Shown in pieces: positions 1 to 8,496 of a stretch of 64,000 bases of DNA. Under the pieces are notes generated by a model. It was not told where the DNA came from, ran no database searches, and worked only from the letters and a program-made list of their open reading frames with translations. Made by a program: the position numbers and the translations under genes. Source of the stretch: Flectobacillus roseus (lineage in GTDB: Bacteria > Bacteroidota > Bacteroidia > Cytophagales > Spirosomataceae); assembly GCF_030056665.1 (NCBI RefSeq), contig NZ_JASHIG010000015.1; one strand, written 5' to 3'. Position 1 is the first letter of the stretch, and every line of letters begins with the position of its first letter.

Positions 1-90
1 TAAATATTTTAATGAAATGTTGTTCTGTCTTATTCTAAAGAATTATAACATCACAACCTATCTTAGAATGTCGTATCTTCTTTTATCTTT

Positions 91-120
91 TCTTACCAGC
101 TTTTCAAAGAACTCTTTTTC
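91..120 (-). promoter_or_regulatory. boxA-like element of rRNA leader
   Basis: Reading the minus strand, this segment contains GTTCTTTGA, the form in which the antitermination boxA-like element usually appears in leaders of Bacteroidota 16S rRNA genes (recalled, not searched). It lies downstream of both tandem promoters, in the right order for an rRNA leader. The mature 16S gene itself is outside the window. Confidence 0.5.
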
Positions 121-194
121 TCAAAATAATTAACCAACTTATCGTCAGTAAATTATCTAAAAAATTGTTGTCAAATCTCTTTCGATTCAACCGC

Positions 195-245
195 TTCCCG
201 TTGTTTGGGAGTGCAAAATTAGTAGCTTTATTTTTAACTTCCAAA
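195..245 (-). promoter_or_regulatory. Proximal rRNA-type promoter (P2)
   Basis: On the minus strand a TTG (plus-strand CAA at 242-244) is followed after exactly 20 bases by TAATTTTG (214-221), a full match to the Bacteroidota -33/-7 pattern. The following initial transcribed segment, down to about 195, is repeated almost exactly at the upstream unit. Tandem strong promoters of this kind are typical of rRNA operons; that assignment is inferred. Confidence 0.65.
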
Positions 246-311
246 TATTTTTGAAAATATTTTTGAAATTTATTTTCGAAACTCACATCTTATCTTCTTC
301 GCTACAACTCC

Positions 312-363
312 TTTCCCGTCGTTTGGGAGTGCAAAATTCCCACTTTATTCTCTACCATCCAAA
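312..363 (-). promoter_or_regulatory. Distal rRNA-type promoter (P1)
   Basis: Second copy of the promoter unit, about 118 bases upstream of P2 on the minus strand. TTG (plus-strand CAA 360-362), a 20-base spacer, then GAATTTTG (332-339), one mismatch from TAnnTTTG. The 27 bases at 312-338 match the segment ending at 220 at 25 positions. It probably arose by duplication of one promoter cassette. Confidence 0.6.
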
Positions 364-426
364 TCTTTTTTGAACTATTTTTTAAAGTTTTTTGTAAGTC
401 GCTGAACATCAGAAGCTATTACACTC

Positions 427-468
427 AAAAAAAATGACACCAAATTGTTTTAATTCAATTGGTGTCAT
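427..468 (-). terminator. Terminator of the RprY-like gene
   Basis: Arms 434-447 and 456-468 pair over 13 bases with one bulged base. On the minus strand the stem is followed by a run of eight T. It sits about 60 bases past the stop codon of the response regulator and insulates it from the leftward promoters. Confidence 0.8.
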
Positions 469-527
469 ATCTACAAACTCACAAACACAATTAATACTTC
501 GAATATTTATAAATATTATTTTGTACT

Positions 528-1208
528 TTAGCTTACTTCTAAACGAAAACCTACTCCATGTACATTACTGAGCTTGATATTAGTGTCTCTATTAAGGTAT
601 TTTCGCAAACGAGTGATAAAAACATCGAGGCTTCTTCCTTTAAAATAGTCATCATCTCCCCAAATAGTGATCAAAATTTTATCACGAGAGAGCGTTTCGT
701 TTTTATGTTGAATCAAAAAGGCTAATAAATCTGATTCTCGATGGGTAAGTTCTTGTTGAAAATCATCGATAGTCAATTTAAGGTTTTTACTATCGTGTAT
801 ATAACGTCCTATTTGAAACACACCATTAGAAACTGTAGTTTTTTTGCCTGTCCGTTTTAGGATAGCTTCAATTCGCAAAACAAGTTCTTCGATACTGAAA
901 GGTTTTGTCAAATAATCATCGGCTCCTAATTTAAGACCTTTAATACGATCTTCTTTGAGCGATTTTGCCGTTAGGAATATAATAGGAATTTCACTTCCAG
1001 CTTTTCTAATAGTTTCGGCCAGCGTAAACCCATCCATTTCTGGAAGCATTACATCAAAAATACACAAATCATATTCATTTTGTTGGAAAGCTCTTTGCCC
1101 TGCTTTACCATCTACTTGTAAATCGATTTGATATCCTTCTTGTTCAAGATTATCTTTTACTACAAACCCTAGGCTTTCATCATCTTCGACGAGCAGAATT
1201 CTGGTCAT
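528..1208 (-). CDS. rprY: RprY-like OmpR/PhoB-family response regulator
   Basis: DNA-binding response regulator of 226 residues. The receiver domain (about 1-120) shows the acidic pair D9/D10, the phosphoacceptor D52 (IFDVMLPEMDG), T80 and K102 (TKPF). A winged-helix OmpR-type effector domain follows (about 130-226) with a typical recognition-helix region (DVFITRLRKYL). The receiver closely resembles the RprY proteins I remember from Bacteroides. No partner histidine kinase is adjacent: the next gene is divergent and metabolic. A kinase elsewhere (RprX-like) is likely. The gene is a single transcription unit closed by its own hairpin. Confidence 0.85.
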   Translation of the reverse strand: MTRILLVEDDESLGFVVKDNLEQEGYQIDLQVDGKAGQRAFQQNEYDLCIFDVMLPEMDGFTLAETIRKAGSEIPIIFLTAKSLKEDRIKGLKLGADDYLTKPFSIEELVLRIEAILKRTGKKTTVSNGVFQIGRYIHDSKNLKLTIDDFQQELTHRESDLLAFLIQHKNETLSRDKILITIWGDDDYFKGRSLDVFITRLRKYLNRDTNIKLSNVHGVGFRLEVS

Positions 1209-1339
1209 TATATCAATATGTATATAGTTAGTTTATGATAAGACAATTTATTAGGAATATTCCCTATTGTGAAAATTTAAGTATTTGCTAATGTAGCCTA
1301 TTTGGTCAAATAATCCAATTTATTAATATTTGCATAATT

Positions 1340-1390
1340 TATATAACTTAGTAAAGTTATATAGAATACCAAGGTTATGCTATTCTATAT
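1340..1390 (+). promoter_or_regulatory. Two overlapping inverted repeats upstream of the carboxylase gene
   Basis: Two perfect 10-base inverted repeats share bases: 1340-1349 pairs with 1354-1363, and 1359-1368 pairs with 1381-1390. Both cannot form at once because 1359-1363 belongs to both. They lie just before the carboxylase start at 1426. They could be an operator or competing RNA hairpins; both are AT-rich and hence weak. Confidence 0.4.
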
Positions 1391-1425
1391 AAACACATTC
1401 ATCAACAATTTATTATCTAAAACTC

Positions 1426-3045
1426 ATGTCAACTATGAATCAATCCTCTAACCAGCAATTGGTAGAGCAAATGGCAAACCACCTAGAGAAAATAAAGCAA
1501 GGTGGTGGTCTCAAAAATATTGCCAAACAACACGACCGTGGAAAGCTTACGGCACGAGAACGCATTGCATACCTAATCGACCCTGATACAACGTTTTTAG
1601 AATTGGGTGCTTTTGTAGGTTTTGAAATGTACAAAGAATATGGCGGATGTCCTGCAGGAGGTACAGTTGGAGGGATTGGGTATGTATCGGGAAAACAATG
1701 TATGATTGTTGCCAACGACCAAACCGTTAAAGCTGGAGCGTATTTTCCTATTACGGGAAAAAAGAATCTTCGTTTACAGGAAATAGCATTACAAAACAGA
1801 CTTCCTATTATTTATTTGGTGGATAGTGCTGGAGTTTTTCTACCAATGCAAGACGAGATTTTTCCAGACAAAGAACATTTCGGTCGAGTTTTTTACAACA
1901 ACTCTATTATGAGTGCGATGGGTATTACTCAAATATCGGCGGTGCTGGGAAGTTGTGTTGCTGGAGGAGCCTATCTTCCTATTATGTCAGACGAAACTTT
2001 GATGGTCGAAGGGCAAAGTTCGATTTTTTTAGCAGGCCCCTATTTAGTAAAGGCAGCTATTGGAGAAAACATTGACGCCGAAACATTGGGCGGTGCTGTG
2101 ACACATACCGAACTTTCGGGCAATGCGGATTATAAATTCAAAACAGAACAAGAGTGTTTGGATCAAGTAAAAAGAATTATAGGAAAGCTTGGCGAGGATA
2201 CCAAAGCTGGTTTTAATAGGGCAACCCCTAGTTTGCCAACCAAAAATCAGAAAGAGATTTATGATATTTTACCCGAACTCAGAACCAAGCCCTATAATAT
2301 GGTAGATATTATTGAGAGATTGGTTGATAATTCGGAGTTTGATGAGTTTAAAAAAGATTATGGCAAAACTATTCTTTGTGGATATGCTCGTATTGATGGC
2401 TGGGCTGTGGGGATTGTCGCCAATCAGCGCTTGATTACTAAAAGTGGCAAAGGTGAAGTGCAGATTGGGGGCGTTATATATAATGATGGCGCCGACAAAG
2501 CTGCAAGGTTTATTATGAACTGTAATCAGAAGAAAATACCGTTGGTGTTTTTACAAGATGTTACGGGATTTATGGTCGGAAGTCGCTCGGAGCATTCGGG
2601 TATTATTAAGGATGGCGCCAAAATGGTGAATGCTGTAGCGAATTCGGTCGTTCCTAAAATTACGATTGTCATAGGTAATTCGTACGGAGCGGGTAATTAT
2701 GCGATGTGTGGAAAAGCTTATGATCCTCGATTTATATATGCTTGGCCAAGTGCAAAAATTGCCGTAATGGGTGGCGAACAAGCAGCCAAGACTTTGTTGC
2801 AAACGCAAATAGCATCTATGCAATCGCAGGGAAAAGAAGTTTCGAAGGAAGAAGAAGAACAGCTACTCAAAGAAATTATCGAAAAATATAACACTCAAAC
2901 AACCCCTTATTATGCGGCAGCAAGATTGTGGGTTGACGAAATTATAGACCCACTACAGACACGACGTGTCATTTCTGAAGGTATTGCAGCAGCTAATCAT
3001 GCTCCTATTGAAAAAGAATTTAAAGTAGGTGTTATTCAAACTTAG
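1426..3045 (+). CDS. mccB: Acyl-CoA carboxylase beta subunit (methylcrotonoyl-CoA carboxylase type)
   Basis: Carboxyltransferase subunit of a biotin-dependent acyl-CoA carboxylase, 539 residues, the usual family length. Both crotonase-like halves are present: the N-half carries the SAGVFLPMQ, DKEHFGR and GSCVAGGAY segments typical of the methylcrotonoyl-CoA carboxylase beta type, and the C-half carries GGVIYNDGADKAARF, DVTGFMVG and GNSYGAGNYAMCG. The enzyme moves carboxyl from biotin to the acyl-CoA, normally in leucine breakdown. No biotin carboxylase or biotin-carrier gene lies beside it, so the partner subunit must be elsewhere. A second ATG three codons in (1435) is possible. Substrate cannot be fixed with certainty from sequence alone. 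Confidence 0.85.
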   Translation: MSTMNQSSNQQLVEQMANHLEKIKQGGGLKNIAKQHDRGKLTARERIAYLIDPDTTFLELGAFVGFEMYKEYGGCPAGGTVGGIGYVSGKQCMIVANDQTVKAGAYFPITGKKNLRLQEIALQNRLPIIYLVDSAGVFLPMQDEIFPDKEHFGRVFYNNSIMSAMGITQISAVLGSCVAGGAYLPIMSDETLMVEGQSSIFLAGPYLVKAAIGENIDAETLGGAVTHTELSGNADYKFKTEQECLDQVKRIIGKLGEDTKAGFNRATPSLPTKNQKEIYDILPELRTKPYNMVDIIERLVDNSEFDEFKKDYGKTILCGYARIDGWAVGIVANQRLITKSGKGEVQIGGVIYNDGADKAARFIMNCNQKKIPLVFLQDVTGFMVGSRSEHSGIIKDGAKMVNAVANSVVPKITIVIGNSYGAGNYAMCGKAYDPRFIYAWPSAKIAVMGGEQAAKTLLQTQIASMQSQGKEVSKEEEEQLLKEIIEKYNTQTTPYYAAARLWVDEIIDPLQTRRVISEGIAAANHAPIEKEFKVGVIQT

Positions 3046-3112
3046 TAAAGGATATTTGATATAAGCTGATTACCATAGTTTTTCTTCGTAATTTTGGAGA
3101 ATGGTTTGACTT

Positions 3113-3153
3113 ACAAGCCATCAATCTTTTACACATAAAGATTGATGGCTTGT
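3113..3153. terminator. Perfect 17-bp hairpin between mccB and uvrD
   Basis: Arms 3113-3129 and 3137-3153 are perfect reverse complements over 17 bases with a 7-base loop. It lies between the carboxylase stop (3045) and the helicase start (3183). There is no long T-run after it on the plus strand, so it may be a weak terminator, an mRNA-stabilising 3' structure or an attenuator. Confidence 0.55.
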
Positions 3154-3182
3154 GTCTTGTAATAGTATTGAGTTTTTGAAAT

Positions 3183-5513
3183 ATGAATTATTTAGCAGGT
3201 CTTAACGAACCGCAACAAGCGGCAGTACAACATACCACAGGTCCTCTCATGATTATTGCAGGAGCGGGTTCTGGCAAAACAAGAGTTCTTACCTACAGAA
3301 CGGCGTATCTTTTGGATAAAGGAGTAGATCCTTTTCAGATTCTGCTATTGACTTTTACCAATAAAGCAGCAGGCGAAATGCGAGTAAGGGTAGAAAAGGC
3401 TGTAGGAAACGATGCCAAGAATATCTGGATGGGTACATTTCACTCAGTATTTGCCAAAATATTGCGATTTGAGGGCAAACACTTGGGCTATACTTCCGAC
3501 TTTTCTATTTATGATACTGACGATTCTAAATCTTTATTAAAAAGTATCATCAAAGAAAGAGGACTCGACGATAAGGTGTATAAACCCAATGTTGTTTTCA
3601 ACAGAATCTCAGGAGCGAAAAACCGCTTGATTGGCCCAGATGAATACCTCAACAATCCAATCATTCAAGCTGACGATGCGGCTGCCAAACTTCCCGAAAT
3701 AGGACGTCTATATAAATTGTATACCTTGCGCTGCTTTCAAGCCAATGCCATGGACTTCGATGACTTACTTTTCAATACCAATGTATTGTTTAGAGATCAT
3801 CCTGTGGTATTAGACAAATATCAGCGAAAGTTTCAGTATATCATGGTCGATGAGTTTCAGGATACCAACGTTTCCCAATATCTCATTATCAAGAAACTTG
3901 CTGCTATGCACAACAATTTGGCGGTAGTGGGCGACGATGCTCAGTCGATTTATGCTTTCCGTGGGGCTAATATTGACAATATTCTTAATTTAGAAAAAGA
4001 TTATCCGAATCTTGTAACCATTAAGTTGGAGCAAAATTATCGCTCAACTAATAGTATCGTACAAGCAGCCAACTCCGTTATTGCTAAAAATAAAAATCAG
4101 TTAAAGAAAAATGTCTTTACCGAAAACGAAGAAGGCTCACCTATCGAGCTCATCAAGGCGGCTTCGGACAATGAAGAAGGTCGATTGATTGCAACTAATA
4201 TTTTTGAAGCGAAAATGGCCTTGGGTTTGCGCAATACAGATTTTGCCATTTTGTATCGTACTAATGCCCAATCACGTGCCTTTGAAGAAGCTCTTCGAAA
4301 ATTAAATATTAAGTATCGTATTGTTGGTGGCTTGTCTTTTTATCAAAGACGTGAAATCAAAGACCTTTTATCTTATTTGAGATTTGTCATAAATCAAAAA
4401 GATATAGAGGCATTCAAACGTATTATTAATTTACCAAAAAGAGGTATTGGTGATACTACCATTGCAAGAATCGAAATCACGGCAGCTGAACAACAAAAAT
4501 CTGTTTGGGAAATTGTAAGTAATATTCGTCAATATCAAGCAGGGCGCTTTGCTGAGACCATCGAAGGATTTGCCGATTTGATTAAGTCATTTATTCTAAT
4601 GACTCAAGTACCTAACAAAGATGCTTACGAAATAGCCAGTCATGTGGCAAAAGCTTCTGGTTTGTTAAAGGAACTTCATGAGGATAAAACCGTTGAGGGA
4701 CTTTCTCGTTATGAAAACGTTCAGGAATTATTGAACTCTATCAAACAGTTTGTAGATAACCCCGATACTGAAGACCATTCATTAGCCAGCTTTTTGCAAA
4801 CAGTATCCTTATTAACTACCGCCGACGAAGATGACCCTGATGGAGACAACGACCGTGTAACTATGATGACAATTCACGGTGCCAAAGGTTTGGAGTTCAA
4901 TCATGTGTATGTGGCAGGTATGGAAGAAGACCTTTTCCCTAGTCAAATGATGCTTCAGAGTCGTGCAGATTTGGAAGAGGAACGTCGTTTGTTTTATGTA
5001 GCTATTACTCGTGCTGAGAAAAAACTTGTAATGTCTTATGCCGAAAGTAGATATCAATACGGAAGATTGAAGCCTTGTGAACCTAGTAGATTTTTAGATG
5101 AAATAGATCCAAAATATTTACAGTTTGCCAGAAATATCCGTCGTGCTGTCGAAGAAACTCAACGTGTTCCACAAGGATTTGTCAGAAGAGTCGATAATCA
5201 GTCAGGTGTTGTATCTAACAATTTGCCTCTCAGCAACAAAACTGGTATATCCACAACGACCTCTAATTTGATTCAGAAAAAGCCTGTAGTAAACTCGGCA
5301 CCAGCAACGTATGTGCCATCACCTGACTTTGCCCCTAGTGATACCAAAAATTTACAAGAAGGCGACCGTGTGGAGCATTTGAAATTTGGTTTTGGTAAGG
5401 TCAAAAAAATGGATATTAATGGAAATGACCGTAAGGCAACCATTGAGTTTGAAGGAGGAGTTGGTGAAAAAACCTTATTATTAAGCTTTGCGAAGCTCAG
5501 AATTATATCATAA
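3183..5513 (+). CDS. uvrD: UvrD/PcrA-type superfamily 1 DNA helicase
   Basis: ATP-dependent 3'-5' DNA helicase of 776 residues for excision and mismatch repair and removal of proteins from DNA. Seen: Q-motif region LNEPQQAAV, Walker A GAGSGKT (27-33), TFTNKAAGEM (motif Ia), Walker B DEFQD (223-227), GDDAQSIYAFRGA (motif III), NYRST (motif IV) and MTIHGAKGLEF plus VAITRAEKKL (motifs V and VI). The last 50 residues (GDRVEHLKFGFGKVKKM...) form the small Tudor-like tail found in PcrA, used for RNA polymerase contact in that family. It stands alone after a 17-bp hairpin and is followed 44 bases later by a DUF192 gene, perhaps cotranscribed. Confidence 0.93.
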   Translation: MNYLAGLNEPQQAAVQHTTGPLMIIAGAGSGKTRVLTYRTAYLLDKGVDPFQILLLTFTNKAAGEMRVRVEKAVGNDAKNIWMGTFHSVFAKILRFEGKHLGYTSDFSIYDTDDSKSLLKSIIKERGLDDKVYKPNVVFNRISGAKNRLIGPDEYLNNPIIQADDAAAKLPEIGRLYKLYTLRCFQANAMDFDDLLFNTNVLFRDHPVVLDKYQRKFQYIMVDEFQDTNVSQYLIIKKLAAMHNNLAVVGDDAQSIYAFRGANIDNILNLEKDYPNLVTIKLEQNYRSTNSIVQAANSVIAKNKNQLKKNVFTENEEGSPIELIKAASDNEEGRLIATNIFEAKMALGLRNTDFAILYRTNAQSRAFEEALRKLNIKYRIVGGLSFYQRREIKDLLSYLRFVINQKDIEAFKRIINLPKRGIGDTTIARIEITAAEQQKSVWEIVSNIRQYQAGRFAETIEGFADLIKSFILMTQVPNKDAYEIASHVAKASGLLKELHEDKTVEGLSRYENVQELLNSIKQFVDNPDTEDHSLASFLQTVSLLTTADEDDPDGDNDRVTMMTIHGAKGLEFNHVYVAGMEEDLFPSQMMLQSRADLEEERRLFYVAITRAEKKLVMSYAESRYQYGRLKPCEPSRFLDEIDPKYLQFARNIRRAVEETQRVPQGFVRRVDNQSGVVSNNLPLSNKTGISTTTSNLIQKKPVVNSAPATYVPSPDFAPSDTKNLQEGDRVEHLKFGFGKVKKMDINGNDRKATIEFEGGVGEKTLLLSFAKLRIIS

Positions 5514-5557
5514 AACTGGCGTTTAACGTTTTCAAATCAAAAACTCATTATCCTAAA

Positions 5558-6079
5558 ATGAAAAAAATCGTAGTTCTCTTATTTGTGGGCTTATTACTGT
5601 TTGGTAGTATGATTCCTAAGCTAATTGCTATTTTTCGTTCCGAAGATAGCGAAGCTGGAACAGTAAGCTCTATTTCAGCACCTGCTCCATCTGGGGTTGT
5701 TTCGAACGAACCTGCTTTCAAAAAAGAAGGAGAGTTAACTTTTCCGAAAATTCAGAAAAAAATTAGCATTGAAATTGCTGACAACGATGCCGAAACTACT
5801 CAAGGATTAATGTATCGTAAAAGCATGCCAGATACTTGTGGGATGTTGTTTGTTTTTCCAGATAGTCAAGAAAGAAGCTTCTGGATGAAAAACACCTTTA
5901 TTCCATTAGACCTCCTATTTATCAATTCTAATAAGGAAGTCATCACGATACAACCCAATCGCCCACCTTTCTCAGAAGAAGCAATTCCTTCTTACAAACC
6001 AGCTCAGTATGTGTTGGAAGTAAACGCTGGATTTTGTCAACGAAACGGCATTAAGCAGGGAGATAAAATTTCGTTTTAA
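5558..6079 (+). CDS. DUF192 family membrane-anchored or exported protein
   Basis: Protein of 173 residues. An N-terminal hydrophobic segment (about 4-26) acts as signal or anchor, followed by a Ser/Pro/Ala-rich stretch and then a DUF192 domain (about 60-173). The domain shows the family's signature pieces: RKSMPDTCGMLFVFP, FWMKNTFIPLDLLFI, and a closing VLEVNAGFCQRNGIKQGD. DUF192 is a small beta-fold of unknown function, commonly exported. It begins 44 bases after uvrD and ends in a bidirectional terminator, so it may share the helicase transcript. Confidence 0.82.
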   Translation: MKKIVVLLFVGLLLFGSMIPKLIAIFRSEDSEAGTVSSISAPAPSGVVSNEPAFKKEGELTFPKIQKKISIEIADNDAETTQGLMYRKSMPDTCGMLFVFPDSQERSFWMKNTFIPLDLLFINSNKEVITIQPNRPPFSEEAIPSYKPAQYVLEVNAGFCQRNGIKQGDKISF

Positions 6080-6081
6080 AC

Positions 6082-6116
6082 AAAAAAATAGGCAAGCTTA
6101 GCTTGCCTATTTTTTT
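6082..6116. terminator. Bidirectional terminator
   Basis: A near-perfect palindrome flanked by an A-run on the left and a T-run on the right, with arms around AATAGGCAAGC and GCTTGCCTATT. It ends both the DUF192 gene (plus) and the lipoprotein gene (minus); the stop codon of the latter (6107-6109) is inside the right arm. Confidence 0.9.
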
Positions 6117-7027
6117 CTAGCATATCTAAAAAGCTTTACAGGAAGTTTATAATCTGTGGCTTCTCCTATAGTATAGTAGTCTGTTCCAGTTCTTGAAAAA
6201 GCTATTCCTTCACCTTGAGCCTCTTCACTTGCTGAATAAGTGTAATCCAACAATTTGGCAGGACGAAGTAAAGCCTTTGCTATTGATTCGCCGTCGGCTC
6301 TACGCCAATGATATATCTGTCCATAATTTCTGATAAGGATTTCTTTGTTATCAGGCGAAATATCTCCAGCGGTAATATAAAACATCGTATTGAGTGCTGT
6401 CGAAAAAGAAACCTCTTCTACAAACTCTGCTGTGATAGTTTGGGTATAAGACTGTGGATATGGCAGTTTATACAATCGCTGTTTTAAGTCTCTTTTGGAA
6501 AGAATGTAAATATCTTTGGTATCGTGATCGATAAACATACATTCGGCATCACGAGCGCCATCTGGATATACATAAGTAATTTTTTGTACATCTTTTAACG
6601 TAATGCTATTACTAGCTTGAACTGCTTGACTAGCAGCATTAGGTTCTTTTACTCGATAAATTGTACAACTTGGATACACTGCCAAATTATCGCCAATATC
6701 TCCCACATATATATAAGTACCATCCGAAAACTTGGTTATAGCCATATCTTCCCAATCACGGTTCACGGCACCTTCCAAATAAAACTCTTTGGTTCCTTTG
6801 CCCAAGCTATCCATCAAGAAGATACGATTAGAATCACCACTATCATTATGGGACCACATCATTCCAGGATTGGTATAGCTTGCGGCCAATCCAGAAGCCT
6901 CATCTAGATTAGAATTCTCAACTAAACTTCCAACACCTTTCTCAAAATCATCAATTATTGGAGTTGGGCAATCGTTATTACAAGCAAGAAGTCCTGTCAA
7001 TAAAGTTAAAAATGGGTAATATTTCAT
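6107..7027 (-). CDS. Predicted lipoprotein with beta-propeller-like repeats
   Basis: Exported protein of 306 residues with a lipobox (TGLLAC, Cys16), so probably attached to a membrane outside the cytoplasm. The mature part contains repeated segments of the type found in extracellular beta-propellers: SGLAAS...WSHNDSGDSNRIFLMD, WEDMAI...YVGDIGDN, DAECMFIDHDTKDIYILSKRD, and GEGIAFSRTG near the end. I recognise no catalytic motif and cannot name a function. It follows gldE by 17 bases on the same strand, the position often held by gldD in relatives, but it is longer and looks unrelated to GldD. Its stop codon is within the terminator shared with the facing gene. Confidence 0.75.
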   Translation of the reverse strand: MKYYPFLTLLTGLLACNNDCPTPIIDDFEKGVGSLVENSNLDEASGLAASYTNPGMMWSHNDSGDSNRIFLMDSLGKGTKEFYLEGAVNRDWEDMAITKFSDGTYIYVGDIGDNLAVYPSCTIYRVKEPNAASQAVQASNSITLKDVQKITYVYPDGARDAECMFIDHDTKDIYILSKRDLKQRLYKLPYPQSYTQTITAEFVEEVSFSTALNTMFYITAGDISPDNKEILIRNYGQIYHWRRADGESIAKALLRPAKLLDYTYSASEEAQGEGIAFSRTGTDYYTIGEATDYKLPVKLFRYARKK

Positions 7028-7044
7028 TGAATAATAATGGCACG

Positions 7045-8415
7045 TTAGGTAAGCTCTCGATTGGTTTCGTCGGTTTCCTCGTTTTTGATAGTCACTTTTA
7101 CTCTCTTAATACGACGCGTATCAACAGAGGCTATTCTAAATCTGAATTTATCATAATCTATTTCTTCTCCCGCATGAGGTAGACGAGCAAACAATTCGAT
7201 TAATAACCCTGCCAGTGATTCACTTTCACCTTTTACCTTTTCAAAGTAATCGTTATCTATTCCCAACGCACGACATACATCGTTTAGTGTAACCTTACCT
7301 TCAAACTCAAATGAGCCATCTTCCAATCGCTTATATCCCAGATCCTCTTCATCGTATTCGTCGTTGATATCACCTACAATTTCTTCAATGATATCTTCCA
7401 TCGTAATAATTCCTTCGGTTTCGCCGTATTCATTTACTACGATAGCCATATGAACTCGCTTTTCTTGAAAATCATAAAGCAAGTCATCAATCTTTTTACT
7501 TTCGGGAATAAAAAATGCTTGATGTATCAGCTCTTGCCAATTAAAGTGCTCATCTTTTTCGATATGTGGCAACAAGTCTTTGATATAAAGAACTCCCTCT
7601 ATTTTATCGATGGTTTCCTTAAACACAGGCACTCGAGAATACCCAGACTTATTGATTTTATCCATCAATTCATGAAAATCCCATTCAATATCAAATGCGG
7701 TTACATCGCGGCGAGGACGCATAGCACTTTTGGCCGAAGTGCTACCAAAATTGACAATACCTTTTAGAATATCCTTTTCTTGTGCCGAAGTCCCTTGCCC
7801 AGTTGTAATTTCAAGCGCATGGTTAAGTTCATCAGCAGTAATAGTATATCCTTTTCGCTCGACACGTTTTTCGATTATATTACTAATTCCTAAAAGCAAA
7901 GAAGACAAAGGTTTGAAGATAATACTGGCGACTTCGATGAGCGGCGCAGTAAGTTTGGCAAACTTCAAATTATTTTGTTGTGCCCAAACCTTTGGTATTA
8001 ATTCTCCAAAAAAAGTAATCATAAATGTTACGCCCACTAACAAAATCAAGGTAGCAACTAATCCTTCTTTTTCTTCTTCCCCTAAAATTTGTTCTGTGAG
8101 ATACGTTGAGATTGTCACAAAGGTAATGTTGACAAGATTGATGGCAATCAGGAGGGTTGCTAGGAGTTGTTGAGGCTTGTCGAGCAACTTGGCAACAGTA
8201 CGCTCACTTCCACTATCGCTTTCACGACAGGCAACACGTTCATCGGCAGATAGGGAGAAAAAGGCAACTTCAGAGCCAGCCAGTAGGGCAGAAATACCCA
8301 GCAGGGCAATCAGGATAAGCGCATCGATACCGTATACGCTGTAAGATGAGGTGCTTTCAACTTGAGCCAAAAGCACCCTAATCGGGTGATAATCGTCAGA
8401 TAATCGAGTTTCCAA
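7045..8415 (-). CDS. gldE: GldE-like membrane protein with CBS pair and CorC/HlyC domain
   Basis: Integral membrane protein of 456 residues. Order: DUF21/CNNM transmembrane domain (about 25-205, with segments IDALILIALLGISALLAG, LATLLIAINLVNITFV and a third near LILLVGVTFMITFFGELIP), two CBS domains (about 225-350) and a C-terminal CorC/HlyC domain (about 365-445, EFEGKVTLNDVCRALGI). This architecture and the order mutY-ssb-gldE identify it as GldE of the gliding/type IX secretion gene set rather than a plain hemolysin-like transporter. In flavobacteria GldE works with GldD; here gldD is not next door. A strong hairpin separates it from ssb. Confidence 0.82.
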   Translation of the reverse strand: METRLSDDYHPIRVLLAQVESTSSYSVYGIDALILIALLGISALLAGSEVAFFSLSADERVACRESDSGSERTVAKLLDKPQQLLATLLIAINLVNITFVTISTYLTEQILGEEEKEGLVATLILLVGVTFMITFFGELIPKVWAQQNNLKFAKLTAPLIEVASIIFKPLSSLLLGISNIIEKRVERKGYTITADELNHALEITTGQGTSAQEKDILKGIVNFGSTSAKSAMRPRRDVTAFDIEWDFHELMDKINKSGYSRVPVFKETIDKIEGVLYIKDLLPHIEKDEHFNWQELIHQAFFIPESKKIDDLLYDFQEKRVHMAIVVNEYGETEGIITMEDIIEEIVGDINDEYDEEDLGYKRLEDGSFEFEGKVTLNDVCRALGIDNDYFEKVKGESESLAGLLIELFARLPHAGEEIDYDKFRFRIASVDTRRIKRVKVTIKNEETDETNRELT

Positions 8416-8441
8416 GGTTTGGTTTGTTTAGTTAAACAAAA

Positions 8442-8479
8442 GTTAGACTAGTTGAAAAGTGTTTTTCAACTAGTCTAAC
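8442..8479 (-). terminator. Perfect 17-bp hairpin between ssb and gldE
   Basis: Arms 8442-8458 and 8463-8479 are perfect reverse complements with a 4-base loop. Read on the minus strand it is followed by CTTTTGTTT. It probably stops or reduces transcription from ssb into gldE, uncoupling the two levels. Confidence 0.7.
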
Positions 8480-8496
8480 AAATGATAAGCCTTTCG

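Larger units (their letters stand above)
1..527. other. Gene-free left edge: rRNA-type promoter region and leader (minus strand)
   Basis: No convincing gene is present. The stretch holds two near-identical promoter units read leftwards, a boxA-like element near 91-120 and the terminator of the response regulator gene at 427-468. The 60-codon frame at 104-286 lies across the promoter unit and leader and has no protein-like composition, so it is not called. The content suggests that a stable RNA operon starts just beyond position 1 on the minus strand. Confidence 0.55.

Noticed and set aside
104..286. 60-codon frame on the minus strand
   Set aside because: It runs through the rRNA-type promoter and boxA-like leader and has no protein family features.
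7045..8415. Plain hemolysin-like/CorC transporter naming for the CBS protein
   Set aside because: The architecture alone fits, but the mutY-ssb context points to GldE.
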